Origin: Nepenthes gracilis
Taxonomy: Eukaryota; Streptophyta; Magnoliopsida; Caryophyllales; Nepenthaceae
NCBI GenBank assembly: GCA_033239525.1
Contig: BSYO01000014.1
Span: 5,374,536-5,438,535 of the forward strand
DNA: 64,000 nucleotides
Reading direction: 5' to 3'
The notes beneath the pieces are model-generated. The model searched no databases. It had not been told where the DNA came from and worked only from the letters and a program-made list of their open reading frames with translations. The position numbers and the translations under genes are program-made. This document shows, one piece after another, positions 1-10,508 of this stretch. Within the stretch, counting starts at the first letter, position 1; each line of letters begins with the position of its first letter.

Positions 1-109
1 TAATTTAGCATACGAAAATCATCATGTCTTTTAGTTCGAAATTTCCTTAGTCCTTTTCTTCTTGCCTTGTTCTTTTCTTCATAAGTTGAAGTCCGTATAA
101 TCTTAAATC

Positions 110-570
110 CGAAGTTCTAATCCAAGCCGGAGTTCTTTTCTAAAAAGCCGGAGCTCCAAAAGCCGAAGTTCTTTTCAAAGCCGGTATTCTTTACAAGCCG
201 GAGTTCTTTTATATAAAAACCGGAGTTCTTTACAAAGCCGGAGTTCTTTTATTAAGCCGGAGTTCTTTTACATAAAAAGCTGGAGTTCTTTTCAAAGGGC
301 GGAGCTCTTTTCTGAAATCCAAAGTTCTTGAAGTTCTTTATTCATAAAGCCGAAGTTCCTTTAAATTTGGAGTTCTAAATACCAGAGTGATTTTTCTTTA
401 AAATCCGGAGTTCTAAAATCGGAGTGATTTTTCTTTAAAGGATGGAGTACTCTTTCTAAAAAGGACGGAGTGCTTTTTCTTCAAAAAGACGGAGCTCTTT
501 TTCGTAAAAGGACGGAGTACTTTTCTCAAAAGGCGGAGCTCTTTTTCAAAGGACGGAGTGCTTTTTCTTC
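110..570. repeat. Degenerate minisatellite inside LTR (CCGGAGTTCTTTT-type units)
   Basis: More than a dozen imperfect copies of a 13-25 bp unit built on CCGGAGTTCTTTT or GACGGAGTGCTTTTTC, separated by AAAG-rich spacers. The same array occurs at 52830-53520 in the related LTR, so it is an LTR component. Units drift along the array (ccgg to gacgg). Confidence 0.8.
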
Positions 571-928
571 AAAAGTTAGAAGTCTTTTCCGCAATTATCA
601 GAGTTCATATAATTTGACAAATAATCATACAAAATCGAACATCATGAAGCCTTTTCCTTAAACATGCACTTATCAACAAATCATCATACTTTAAGCATCA
701 GATATGAAAAGAACAGAATAAACATCATATAAGTTCATATAATATCAAATATACTAGCATAGAAATCATGCATAATCATGAACTTGAAAACAGGGGTGAG
801 TATCTTGTCTAGGTTTCTTTTACTTTGCCTTGATCTTCTTGCCTGGGTTTTTACTTCTTTGCCTTAATCTTTTGGCCTTCTATTACAAGCAACTCTATTA
901 CGTGTCTCCTTCTCATTCTTCGAGTTCT

Positions 929-938
929 TATTTATAGG
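929..938 (-). promoter_or_regulatory. LTR TATA box
   Basis: On the minus strand this reads CCTATAAATA in the GC-flanked context typical of an RNA polymerase II TATA box. It sits 119 bp upstream, in transcript sense, of a splice-donor-like box (803-810). Equivalent boxes occur at 12076, 15631, 34039 and 53883 in other LTRs. Confidence 0.5.
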
Positions 939-1737
939 CCTTGGATTTTATAACCGCCATTAATAATTGGCAGTACAGGGAAAATGTTTCTTATTAATGA
1001 TGAACATTAATGATTGGTAGTATAGGGGAAATGTTTCTTATTAATTTTCAAAAAGTTTTCTTAATAATTAGATCATTAATTCCTAAGGAGTTCATAAATT
1101 CCTGCACCCAACGGAATTAAGATTTCTCAATTAATTCCTAATTCACAGAATTTAGCTTTCTCATGTGAACACATTAAATTCCTGATTAACTGAACTTAGC
1201 AGGATTTAGCTTTCTCATGTAAACACATTAAATGCCTGGTTAACTTAACAGAATTTAGATTTCCCATTTAATCATATTTCGGTCAACTACCGGTGTTGAC
1301 CGGATTACTCTTACATGACTTCCGGTCAACACTTGTTGACCGGATCATCAACAACGGCTTTCTTTCCACAATTTCACTTCGACCTCACTAACCACATTGC
1401 TACTCCGGCCTCCACAAAGCCACTCCGGTCTTCAAGTCACTTCGGCCTTACATTCATATATTGTACTCCGGCCTTGGCTAGACTTGATTCTTAAGAATGA
1501 AACCGGACTTGTTTTGCATCAAAGGAAATCCGGACTTCTTTTCATTAAGGAAATATTCCAGACTTCTTTTCATCAAGGAAATCCGGACTAGATTTTCATC
1601 AAGTAAGGGCCGAACTTGATTTCATCTTAAGGCCGATTTATCCTTTCTTATTACATTTTTCGGTCAACTGGCGTTGACCGAATTATAAGGATTTGATGAC
1701 TGAAAATTTTCTATGTTCAAAAATCTGGGTCGTTACA

Positions 1738-2278
1738 GTATTGATGGTAGTGGCGAACCAGCATCTCTCCTCTGTACATCTCTCTGTCCCCTCTCCCTTC
1801 ATCAACTCGGCCAAATACATCTTGGCAGTACTGTAGCAGTATTAGACCACAGGCTTACTATAGCAGCTTCAGTGGACCGAGATCTTATTGTAGCACACGC
1901 CAAGGACTCTACTGCAGTACTCGTGGAAGCAAATCTAGAGTGTCACGCAGTAATAGAACCATTTTTGGAAACGAAATCAATCACTGTGAACCAGATGATT
2001 CTGAGGAGTGGCTTCACCAGTAGCAATGTTGGTGACTCGATGGTGACAGAGGCCTAGAAGAGCCTGGTGTTCAAGTCTCACCAGACCCTCACTGTTGCAG
2101 AGTACATGACCGTGTTCGCATTCCTCTCAATTCATCCGCAAGAACAATTGCTATGGCACCTTGGGTCATTGCCTGGAGCACTTGGTAGGGCCAAGTTCGT
2201 GGAGGGACGAATAGAAGCTGGTCAATCCTCTATCCAAAAGTTTCCAGAACTGCTCCACTCTTATAGACAAAGAAAAGG
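1738..2278. other. Unassigned stretch before the UBA1 fragment
   Basis: An open frame covers most of 1713-2057 but crosses the LTR boundary, and a second open frame starts at 2067. Neither shows a domain I recognise. The base composition is gene-like (about 45-50% GC) rather than LTR-like, so this may be degraded cDNA belonging to the fragment cluster downstream. Confidence 0.4.
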
Positions 2279-2459
2279 TGATCGAATGTTTGGAGAGAGT
2301 GACCACAATCTACTTCGACACTTCCTCTGGAGTGCAGGGACTGTTTTGAACACCACGGCTGTTATGTTTAATGGTATTGTTGGACAGGAAGTTATTAAGG
2401 CTTGGGTTGGCAAGTTTCATCCACCCTTACCATTCTACTTTGATTTCGTGGATTCTCTT
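2279..2459 (+). pseudogene. Ubiquitin-activating enzyme E1 (UBA1) fragment
   Basis: About 60 codons in one frame match the segment of plant E1 near the end of the first adenylation half: LLRHF, then LN..AVMF, GIVGQEVIKA, GKFHP and YFD.VDSL in the right order and spacing. E1 activates ubiquitin with ATP and transfers it to its catalytic cysteine. A plant E1 is about 1,080 residues; only this piece is recognisable, with no catalytic Cys region. Flanking codons in the same open frame (2067-2618) do not align to E1, so the match starts and stops abruptly. There is no intron. 2460-2719 holds no recognised coding sequence. The call rests on remembered family motifs, not an alignment. Confidence 0.65.
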
Positions 2460-2719
2460 TCCACTACAACTTTTCGGCCACAACACCATTCTGCCCCAAG
2501 GGGTGCGGATCTCTGCTGCCAGGGCCCGGTGATAAGCAGTGAGATGCATTCGGTGGATCCACAACCCAATACAACAAAGCTTTCCATCCCATCAAATTGT
2601 GCTTCAGAGGCCTTCTAGAGTATGTAGCTGGGAATACCAGAAGCTACTTTCCCTACCACCAGGTATATGACTACAGTAAGATAGAGTACATTGTTGCTCA
2701 TCATCTAATAATGGGAATT

Positions 2720-4055
2720 AGTCCGAAAGTAGCAGGATGGCCACCATGGCTTGCGACAGTTGCTGGGGAAGCTACCAAGGGATTGGTGCATTGACGGAAT
2801 AATTCTTTTAAGAAGCTGACTAAGAGTAGCCAGGTGACTTATAGTAATGGAAATAGAGCACGGGATCTTGAACAGGAGAAAACTATTGTTCTGAAGGAAG
2901 AAAGATTTGAAGAAATGGAGCCTGAAAGTGTGCGCTTCATGGCTAGAGGGATCCACATGCTCCGTAAGCTAGACCATCCTAATATAATCAAATTGGAAGG
3001 CCTTGTTACTTTGAGGATGACATGTTGTTTGCACCTTGTTTTTGACTATATGGAACCTGAACTTGCTAGGCTTGCATGTCATCCTATGGTAAAATTTACG
3101 GAACCACAGGTTAAGTGCTACATTCAGCAGCTCTTACGTGGGCTTGACAACTATCACAACCGTTGCATCATACATCGAGATCTAAAGGGTTCCGATATTT
3201 TATTGAAGATTGCAGATTTGGGTATTGCACGTTTTTTACAACCCCACCAAAACCAGCCACTAACCAGTCAAGCCATTACTCTATGGTATCAGCCTCCAGA
3301 GCTTTTACTTGGGGCTACCTACTATGGGACAGCTACAGATTTGTGGAGTGCGAGCTGTATTATTGCTGAGCTGTGTGCTAGGAGGCCTGTAAGTCCTAGA
3401 CGATCAGTGGTGGAGCAATTGCATACAATATTCAAGCTGTGTGGCTCACCTTCTGAGAAATATTGGAGAATCAATTAAAGACCCTCCTACTCCAGCCTTG
3501 AGTCTCATGGAGATGCTGTTTTCCATTGATTCTTCTGAACGTGGATCTGTAGCATCGGCTTTGACGAGTGAGTTTTTCACTACAAAACCATTTCCATATG
3601 GTCCGTCAAGCTTGCCAAAGTGTCCACCCAACAAAGAATTTGATGCCAAAGTGAGGGATGAAGAGAGTATAAGAAGACAAGTAGCTGCTCGCAACAAGGG
3701 CCACCGGCTTGACCCTAAGAGTATGGTGATAAGAGAGTCCCGAAAAATTCCGACGCCAGATGCAAAAGCTGGACTAGGTATCTTAATGCAGAAAAACCAA
3801 TCTCAGCCCACTTCAAAAAGTAGAATCGAGAAGATCAACCCCAATCAAGAGGAGGTTTCTTCGTCCCGAAAAATTCCAGCACCAGATGCAAAAGCTGAAC
3901 TAGGTATCTCAATGCAGAAAAACCAATCTTAGCCCACTTCAATGAGCAGAAGTGAGAAGATCAACCCCAATCAAGAGGAGGTTTCTTCTGGATTCCCTAT
4001 TGTGCCACCTAGACGATTTTAAGCTGTGGAAGAAAGCAAAAATTCTCAGGACCAA
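2720..4055 (+). pseudogene. CDK-like Ser/Thr kinase (CRK/At1g54610-type) processed pseudogene
   Basis: The translation follows the plant CDK-related kinases of the At1g54610/IBS1 type: AGWPPWL..VAGEA upstream of the kinase domain, RDLEQEK, EPESVRFMAR, LDHPNIIKLEGLV, IHRDLKGS, KIADLGIA, PPELLLGATYYGT, FKLCGSPSE, and the C-terminal TKP, KEFDAKVRDEE and GFPI.PPR blocks. Family members are about 550-700 aa; the N-terminal ~100 are missing. Damage: in-frame TGA at 2792, the stretch between KGSD and KIAD shortened, HRDxKxxN Asn replaced by Asp, DFG changed to DLG, a deletion with frameshift near 3465, and stops at 3930 and 4020. The kinase domain runs uninterrupted although family genes have introns, which implies a cDNA origin. 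Non-functional. Confidence 0.88.
3741..3992 (+). repeat. 126-bp in-frame tandem duplication in kinase pseudogene
   Basis: Copy one is 3741-3866 and copy two 3867-3992. Both begin CGAAAAATTCC and encode the 42-residue segment from RKIP.PDAK to NQEEVSS. The unit is exactly 42 codons, so the frame is preserved. The copies differ at several bases and the second carries the TAG at 3930, so the duplication is not recent. Confidence 0.9.
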
Positions 4056-4199
4056 ACTGAGATTGTTACTATGGGGCAAGCTCAGGTTGGACTTATGAGA
4101 TTGAACCAGACTTATGGGACAGCGTGGGACACTGGAAAACCAGTGAGCAGACCGCTGCAATTTGATTTGTGGTATCAATTCTGGAAGAAAGCTACATGG

Positions 4200-4344
4200 G
4201 AGACTATTTTGAGGGCTTACAGGCGGACTAGGGGAACGGTTGAGATAGCAAGATCCATAGGAAGGGCCAATTAGGGTAGAAACAGTTACCAAAGCTTTTC
4301 CTCGTTCAACCTTGAGGCCAAGGTTGTTTTGATGGATGGGGCAA
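4200..4344 (+). pseudogene. Gypsy polyprotein 3' terminus and PPT (remnant)
   Basis: Just before the LTR at 4345 a frame reads NLEAKVVLMDGAML, resembling the NLEDKV...GG end of plant gypsy polyproteins, and the last bases (GATGGATGGGGCAA) are purine-rich, as a polypurine tract should be. Upstream, 4056-4200 is open but unrecognised; an ATWE motif near 4194 may be an integrase-tail relic. So the kinase pseudogene runs almost directly into a retrotransposon 3' end. Confidence 0.5.
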
Positions 4345-4462
4345 TGTTACGGGCTTAATTTCTCTTGTTAGGATTCCTTTTCTGTTTTCTATTATGGGCA
4401 TGGTTGTTTGTTATTTTCTCTTCCGCTTGGTATTCTTTTGGTTAGTTTTCGGTTGTTTGATG

Positions 4463-4470
4463 TATATATA
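4463..4470 (+). promoter_or_regulatory. LTR TATA box
   Basis: TATATATA roughly 120 bp into the 572-bp LTR, followed by pyrimidine-rich sequence typical of a transcription start region. Confidence 0.4.
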
Positions 4471-4657
4471 CTGTAGATGGTAGTAGTTATGGGGGGATAA
4501 TTTTCTGTTGGCTTATCACTCATAGGCTCTCTCTCCCTACAACTCTCTCTTCTCACGTCTTCTCTTTCCTTGTTCTCTCTGCAACTCCTCCTCTATTTCA
4601 TCCCTCTCTGCTATCCCTCATCCCTATTCCCTTCGTTTGCTATTCACTCTCTCTGGG

Positions 4658-4739
4658 TAGGGACCTTGGTCCTTTGTCCTTTAAGAGACCGTGGTGGATA
4701 GGGACCTTGGTCCTTTGTCCTTTAAGAGACCGCAGTCCT
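4658..4739 (+). repeat. 41-bp tandem duplication within LTR
   Basis: Two copies of a 41-bp unit starting TAGGGACCTTGGTCC (4658 and 4699). They are nearly identical, so the event is young relative to the surrounding decay. Confidence 0.85.
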
Positions 4740-4916
4740 TATTCCTCTCTGCTTCCCTCTTGCTTGTACCTGTATCTTGGTCTCTTGCACTGCGACCACT
4801 TTTCACCTATTTTTTTCATTTTTATCCTCTGCCGAACTCCCCTCCTCGACCGACTTCACTGATTTCGTCGTCGACCTTCACTTGTCAGTGCTGTCAATGA
4901 TCATGCACGTATCACA

Positions 4917-5200
4917 TCTCCCCTGAGTTCGGCCGATTTCAGCGCTTGAAATGCCTTAACCTTTCAACCTCTTTCTTCACCGGCAAAGTTCCACCGACGA
5001 TTGCGTAGCTCCATCAGCTAGCTTCCCTCGATCTCTCCCAGTTTCCTGACGGGAAGCTAGAGATGCCTGATTTTGATGTTGTCGTTAGAAACCTAACCGG
5101 GTTGAGAGAACTTCATCTCGACCATGTACTTGTCAATTCAGATGCCACCGCACTTGAGTCACTGACGAACCTCTCTTCCCTAATGGCATTAGGAGAATAA
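4917..5200 (+). pseudogene. LRR receptor-like protein fragment
   Basis: Starting at the LTR border one frame reads CLNLS, TGKVPPTIA, SLDLS, VVRNLTGLRELHLD and LESLTNLSSL. This is the leucine-rich-repeat pattern of Cf/RLP-class extracellular receptors, which bind apoplastic ligands at the plasma membrane. An in-frame TAG near 5000 and a terminal TAA at 5198 break it. About 90 residues remain of a protein normally near 900. There is no signal peptide, transmembrane segment or start codon. It was probably truncated by the LTR insertion or captured with it. Confidence 0.75.
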
Positions 5201-5529
5201 AAATTCACTCGATTTAGGGATAGTTAAGGTCGTTTAATTTTATACGTTGTTATGGAAACATTCGTATGATCAGATAAAATGACTATTTTATTAAGGAAAA
5301 CATGATTCAAGCAGGTGGTATGATTTATGCTGGACTTACTTGAATTCAATGTTGAATTGTTATCGGCGTGTGTAGTGTCCTCAGGACCAATTGACTGCCT
5401 TGATGTGCAGCAAGCTTGCCCCGCTTTGGGGGGTTGTCGAGGCTCTTCGGCTGGCACTTTAGCCTATAACCTCTATGCTTTGTGGGGCTCGGTCCATCAC
5501 TATGAACTGACTAGAAAGCACCTTACTAC
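5201..5529. other. Unassigned spacer
   Basis: About 330 bp between the LRR fragment and the first repeated block of the Tat-like element. The first half is AT-rich. I see no gene, terminal repeat or known motif. Confidence 0.4.
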
Positions 5530-6320
5530 CGTACTGAGTGGTCTACTGGCTAGTGGTTCGGGTCCCGTTGTCTACCAATACGGTCTTGGGTGACCTAAAT
5601 TGGAGTGGCGCTTGGATGGATGATGCCTGCTGCAACGCAATGGGTAGCAGGTCGAGCATATCAAGCCCCCATTGAGAGAATTGCCATAGCTTTTGCGGGG
5701 TTCACTGCTATGCATCGGGTCAATTAGGGGTGTTGCAACGAGATCGACCCGCTGACTCGGATTCGTAACTAGTGCACCTTACTCTTGAGAATCATCGAGG
5801 CCGAGGACAGTCTGTGAACAAGGGAACGGCTGCTCAAGCCAGCGGTCTCGTATCTGGGGCCTCTACTCTCAGAAAGGTTAGGTTCACCATTCCATGCACA
5901 TTTATCACACTTCCCACTTCTTTTTTTTTTTTTTTTTTTTGCTTTTGTCTCTGACCAAATGGCTTGGGCTACCTGCAGTGTGGCTTTTCAACGACTTCCG
6001 ACCCACGGAGGTCCATTCCAAGCTCTAGACTAGGATATGGCACAGACGAAGTCATGGGCTGGACTGACCGATTTCGTACGCTGTCACTTTCCAAGCTCTG
6101 GAGGGTGACATGTCTGATATCTTCAGAAGGGAACATTTATAGGAACTTTTGCTGGTTGGCCGACACGTCAATCAAGGTGTCAGAGCTGTGATTAATGGCA
6201 GGCTACATGAGAATACGAGGCGACATTTGTTATTGTGGCACCTATAGATAGACGTGTTGAGGCGCGTGGCGCTTGCTGTCAAGGTGATGCAACCCTTCAA
6301 CTTTTCTATGTGCGTCTTAC
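5530..6320. repeat. 0.79-kb direct repeat, copy 1 (copy 2 at 8960-9740)
   Basis: Colinear with 8960-9740: both run through GGTTCGGGTCCC, CAAGCCCCCATTGAG, GAGGCCGAGGACAGTCTGTG, a poly-T stretch and the tail GCTTGC.(G/A)TCAAGG. One copy is inside the Tat-like internal region and this one lies outside its 3' LTR remnant, so the left end of the element is rearranged. No coding potential seen. Confidence 0.8.
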
Positions 6321-6406
6321 TGCTCTCACTTGTTGAGGCATGTGGCACTTGCTGTCAAGGTGACACAACCTTTCAGGTTTTCTGTTTGCATCTTAGGGCT
6401 CTCTTC
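6255..6406. repeat. 76-bp tandem duplication
   Basis: Units 6255-6330 and 6331-6406, both starting TGTTGAGGC and containing CTTGCTGTCAAGGTGA. The junction marks where the 0.8-kb repeat passes into the 3' LTR remnant. Confidence 0.75.
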
Positions 6407-7100
6407 TCTGTTATGAGGGCTTTCCTCCTCCACCTTTTTCATTCTTAGGATTTTACTCCTTTTCCCTCTTCAAATGGGGACCCCTGAGATTGACTCTATT
6501 TCTCTAGATGAGTGTTCTCTAGTTGCTCATTTTTCGTCCCCCCTTTTTGTTAATCAAGAGAGGTATTAATGAGTGGGAAAGGCGACCGAACCTTTTCTAG
6601 CCTTCATGGCTGTCACCTACCAAAACAGTGAATTGTTTATGGAAACTATTGTGGATGGTAGGAATTATTTCCTTTGCCTAAAGGATTGGGGGGGATTGCT
6701 GCACTATTATTTCCTTCTGAGAGCAATCTGCAGGTCCTTACTTGTCGTTTGGAGCAACATATGATCATAAGCAAGATCTCTAGTGATCGCGGTTATCATT
6801 CTTGAGGATATATGATCCTAGAGGACATTCTGGCAATATCCGCTGAGTTGTCCAGACTGGTCAAGGAAAGGCCTAATCACCTCTCCTTCTAAGCCGTATG
6901 TGCTTGCTGGCAATTGTGTTGGAAACATCATTGTGGGGTGGGCTTCTATTGTCCACTTTGTGCCACCGGACTTGCCTTAGGCCGAACCACCCAGGTCAAC
7001 AACTTCTGGTAGGGTTGTGCCATGAGCCTTCTTTCGTTGGGCCTCCCCTTTGGCTCGTGGAGTTGGATCATGGTCTAGCCCAATCTTAGGAGTCCCATCA
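6378..7100 (-). mobile_element. Tat-like gypsy 3' LTR, remnant
   Basis: Matches 19525-20243, the transcript-upstream part of the intact 5' LTR, including TTTCATTCTTAGGATTTTAC and the terminus CCCATCA at 7100. It is followed by the pyrimidine run CTCACTCTCC (the complement of a polypurine tract), as expected at the 3' LTR/internal border of a minus-strand element. The other 960 bp of the LTR, including its minisatellite, is missing. Confidence 0.75.
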
Positions 7101-8959
7101 CTCACTCTCCATGAAGGAAGGCGGGAAATTCCCAATTTCGGCATGTCCATTGATGAAACAATTTGAGGCATCTTGTGCCATTGTTGCTTTACTATTTAAG
7201 ATTCAGTACCCTGGCCGATGATTCTCTATAAACTTTCGCTAGTCTAGGAATCCACGACATTTAATGTCCTATTGGCCTCCTTGAGTTATAAATGGAGGTG
7301 GGCATGGTGTCGTGTGTATCGTAGCTCATGGAACGAAGGTGCCGTGAAGTGATGAAGTCCATACTCCCAGTCAAAAGGATCATGGGAGGTTTTCTGTAGC
7401 TACTTGAGAATGGGATCCTGGGGCGTTCAAGAGATATACTTTGGTTACACCCTTTTCATCTAAGCACATTCTGGCCTCACACGGGATCGAGTGTGGCTTA
7501 AGTTGATTTCCCCCTTCACCAACTCGTGATGGAGAGCTCTTGCCAAGATGGAATCGGTGCTTTGTGCATCACACTTGCCGACGAGGGCTTTGGTATGTGT
7601 TTCCTACTTCTGTGGCTAGAGGGCAATGATGCACAGGATCCTCGCCTGCTTGGCCGCATTGCTCTCCCCTCAAAAACTCCTTTCCAGGGACAAGATTCTG
7701 CTTGCCCTTTGGGTGTTCGTCCTTGCTACGAGAGGCCTTTGAAGTCAAATTGTTATTTGCTGTCAAAAGCTTATACTTTGTAAAAATGAATTGATAAATA
7801 GAACTACCAAGCATTCTATTCATATTGTTCATCTCTTTAATTTTTGTCATTCTTCGTTGCTTGACGTCATCGCATTCCTATCTTTGTGACGGTCTTTGAT
7901 TCACGGCCGTTTGTCCTAGGTGGGGATGTGAATCGCAGGTCAATCAAACCATTTTATCGCCAGATGGATCATCGGCCAAACAGTTCGGCTTGATGCCGGA
8001 CTAGATAGTAGGCTAGCAATTTCGGCCTTGATGCCAGACTGGGTTGTGGGTCACTTGGACAAGTCTAAATCCCATTATAGCTGCATGCGGCCAACCAGTC
8101 GTTGCATGGGCCATCATTGTTAACGCTAGCAGTTGACGTCGTGCTTCAGAGCCGTGAGCGAGCGGTGCCAATGTCAATCGTGGGCTGCCCGATTCTCGAG
8201 CGAGATCTAAGAACTCACAGAGGGAAGATCTCGGGCTTGGGATTGGATCTCCTCATTGTGAGGACTCGCCTCTGGGAGGTTGGGGTGACTAGCCTTAGAA
8301 TACTCAATTGTTCAAGCTATAGCGGTAGGCTGCCCTTCGCATTTCCTAGAAGGGTCCTTCTCTTTGTGCTTTGCTGTTGGCAAGTTGACCGAGGGGATTG
8401 CGGGCAAGGAGCCCCCAGCGAACTCTAATGTTGGAGTAGGGGACCCTCTGGCTCTGATGCCATGACCATGGACAAGCTAGGATTTTGATCTCAGTGGTTC
8501 TTTCTTCGAAGGTGCCCTTTTGCTTTCTGGTAGAGTGTCAGGGCTGTTGAGAACGACTTGCACCCGATTCCGCTCATTCCCGTGAAGGGAAGTTGTAGCC
8601 CTAATGAGATACAACTACCATGAAAGCCTTATGGCTACAGTTGCCGAGAGTGCGTTTGGTTGGTCACGCTTGCCCCTGCTAGGCAGAGGTCGTGGCGACG
8701 AGAAAGGTGGTTGCTCACTAAGTCTTGAGGCTATCGTTGCTGGCTTTTGCTAGCTTAACCCGTCGTTCGCATGCTCCGTCGGCGCTCGGTCTTATTAGAG
8801 GACGTCGTAGCTTTCATGTGTCTGATCCTAGTCCACCGACTGTTGTTAACTAATAGTGCTTTCTCCTTCAGGAGGAGGTCACCGCATGACCACTTAAAAG
8901 CCCCCTAAGATACAGTGGTTCGGGTTAGTGGTTAGTGGTTCAGGTTAGTGTCTGATCCT

Positions 8960-9740
8960 TACCGCTGTGCTAGGTGGCCTACTGGTTAGTGGTTCGGGTC
9001 CCATTGTCATCCGATAAAGTCTCGACCGACCCAAATTGGAGCGGCTTTTGGCTAGATGATGCCTGTTGTGACGCAATGGGTAGAGAGCCGAGCGCGTCAA
9101 GCCCCCATTGAGGGGATTGCCGTAGCTTTTGCAGTGTTCATGCTATGCATCGAGTTAATGAGGGGCGTTGCAACGGGATTGACCTGCTGACCCGAATTTG
9201 TAACTATTGCACCTTACTCTTGAGAATCGTCAAGGCCGAGGACAGTCTGTGAACAAGGGAACGACCGCTCAAGCCAATGGTCTTATATCCAGGGTCTCTA
9301 CTCTCAGAAAGGTCAGGTTCACCGTTCCATATACATTTGTCGCTCTTACCCCTTCTTTTTTTTTTTTTTTTGTTTCGACCATATGACTTGGGCTACCTGC
9401 AGTGTGGCTTTTTGAAGGCTTTTGACCCATAGAGGTCCATTCCGAGCATCGGACTAGGATATGGGGTGGACGAAGTCATGGGCTGGACTGACCGATTTCG
9501 TATGCCATCACTTTCCAAGCTCTGGAGGTAATATCTTCATAAGGGAACATTTCAAGGAACTCGTGCTGGGTGACCACCGTGTCAATCAAGGTGTCAGAGC
9601 TACGATTGATGGCAAGCTACATGAGAATACAAGGTGACGTTTATTATAGTGGCGCCTATAGGTAGACATGTTGTGGCATGTGGCGCTTGCCATCAAGGCG
9701 ACGCAACCCTTCAGCTTTTGCTATGACATCGTTCAAGGAC
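8960..9740. repeat. 0.79-kb direct repeat, copy 2
   Basis: Counterpart of 5530-6320, diverged by substitutions and small indels. Confidence 0.8.
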
Positions 9741-10299
9741 GAGGCCCCGGCTATTTAAGTGCAGTGCCTTCAGCTATTCTTGAGCCCTCTGTGCTTCGTC
9801 TGCCATTCTTCTGGCACTTCTTTTTGAATGGTCCTTGATGCCTCTGATTTAGGAGTCCAAGGGTGGAGCCCCAGCATAACCCCTTCGGTAGGACGCATGC
9901 AGTTCGGAAATGGGTGCTGGATGCACACTGTGGGGCTAGCAGCCCTCTGGCACAACTACTCGAGGAGGGGTCATCGATATGAAGACGTTCCATGCTAGTG
10001 TGATAGGATTCTCATTCCAGGGGTGGTCCTTTCTCAAGGTTTCTTGACACTACACTTAACGGAGTCATAGCGAGGGGATTAAGCTCCATTGCCGACCTCC
10101 ACTGGCCTCAGAGCCTCCGTTCACCGTAGTCAGGTCTTTTGCAACTTTAGATCCATAGAGGCCATTCCGGTGTGAGACTAGGCTGAAGCGGAACTGGCCG
10201 ATTATGGGTGTCGGACTGGATTGGTTCTAGGCACCAGATTGGTCTGAGGCTGGGCTAGGAGCGGCCAGAATGGATATGTTGCAGATGGGTTTTGCTGGA

Positions 10300-10508
10300 C
10301 TGGATCTTGTTCAACAGAATGGCTCTGATGCCACCAGGTCGATTTGGGCGTTGAACTGGATTTGGGGCGCCAGAATGGATCTGGGTACGGGTGGACTTGG
10401 AGCGATCATATTGGATCTGGTGCCGGTGGGTTTGTCCATACTAGATCTGGTTCGGCAGACTGGCTCTTATGCTGGTTGGCCAATTTGGGCGTCGGACAGG
10501 ATCTAAGG
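10300..10508. repeat. 142-bp tandem array in Tat internal region (continues at 16706-16850)
   Basis: Units keyed on GATC(T)TGTT..A..ATGGCT(C)TGATGCC recur at about 10301, 10443 and, across the nested element, about 16784. Subtracting 10509-16705 keeps the ~142-bp period, which shows where the nested element landed. Tandem arrays in untranslated internal parts are usual for Tat/Ogre elements. Confidence 0.7.

Larger units (their letters stand above)
1..1737 (-). mobile_element. Gypsy-type LTR, right-hand part (same family as 49789-54578)
   Basis: Right-hand (transcript-upstream) 1.74 kb of a long terminal repeat read on the minus strand; the left part lies outside the window. The edge at 1737 ends in GGGTCGTTACA, the complement of a TGTAACGACCC LTR start, and the whole stretch resembles 52830-54578, where the same family is complete with target duplications. 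No polypyrimidine tract follows 1737, so this is a 5' or solo LTR bordering unrelated DNA. It contains a TATA box (929-938) and a short-unit minisatellite (110-570). Confidence 0.8.
4345..4916 (+). mobile_element. Gypsy LTR (572 bp), 3' or solo
   Basis: Begins TGTTACGGGC directly after a purine-rich tract and ends ATCACA, giving TG...CA termini. It has a TATA box (4463-4470) followed by a CT-rich leader. No primer-binding site follows 4916, so it is a 3' or solo LTR. No matching 5' LTR is seen upstream in the window. Confidence 0.65.

Noticed and set aside
2720..4055. Functional protein kinase gene
   Set aside because: In-frame stops, frameshift with deletion, altered catalytic Asn and DFG, missing N-terminus.
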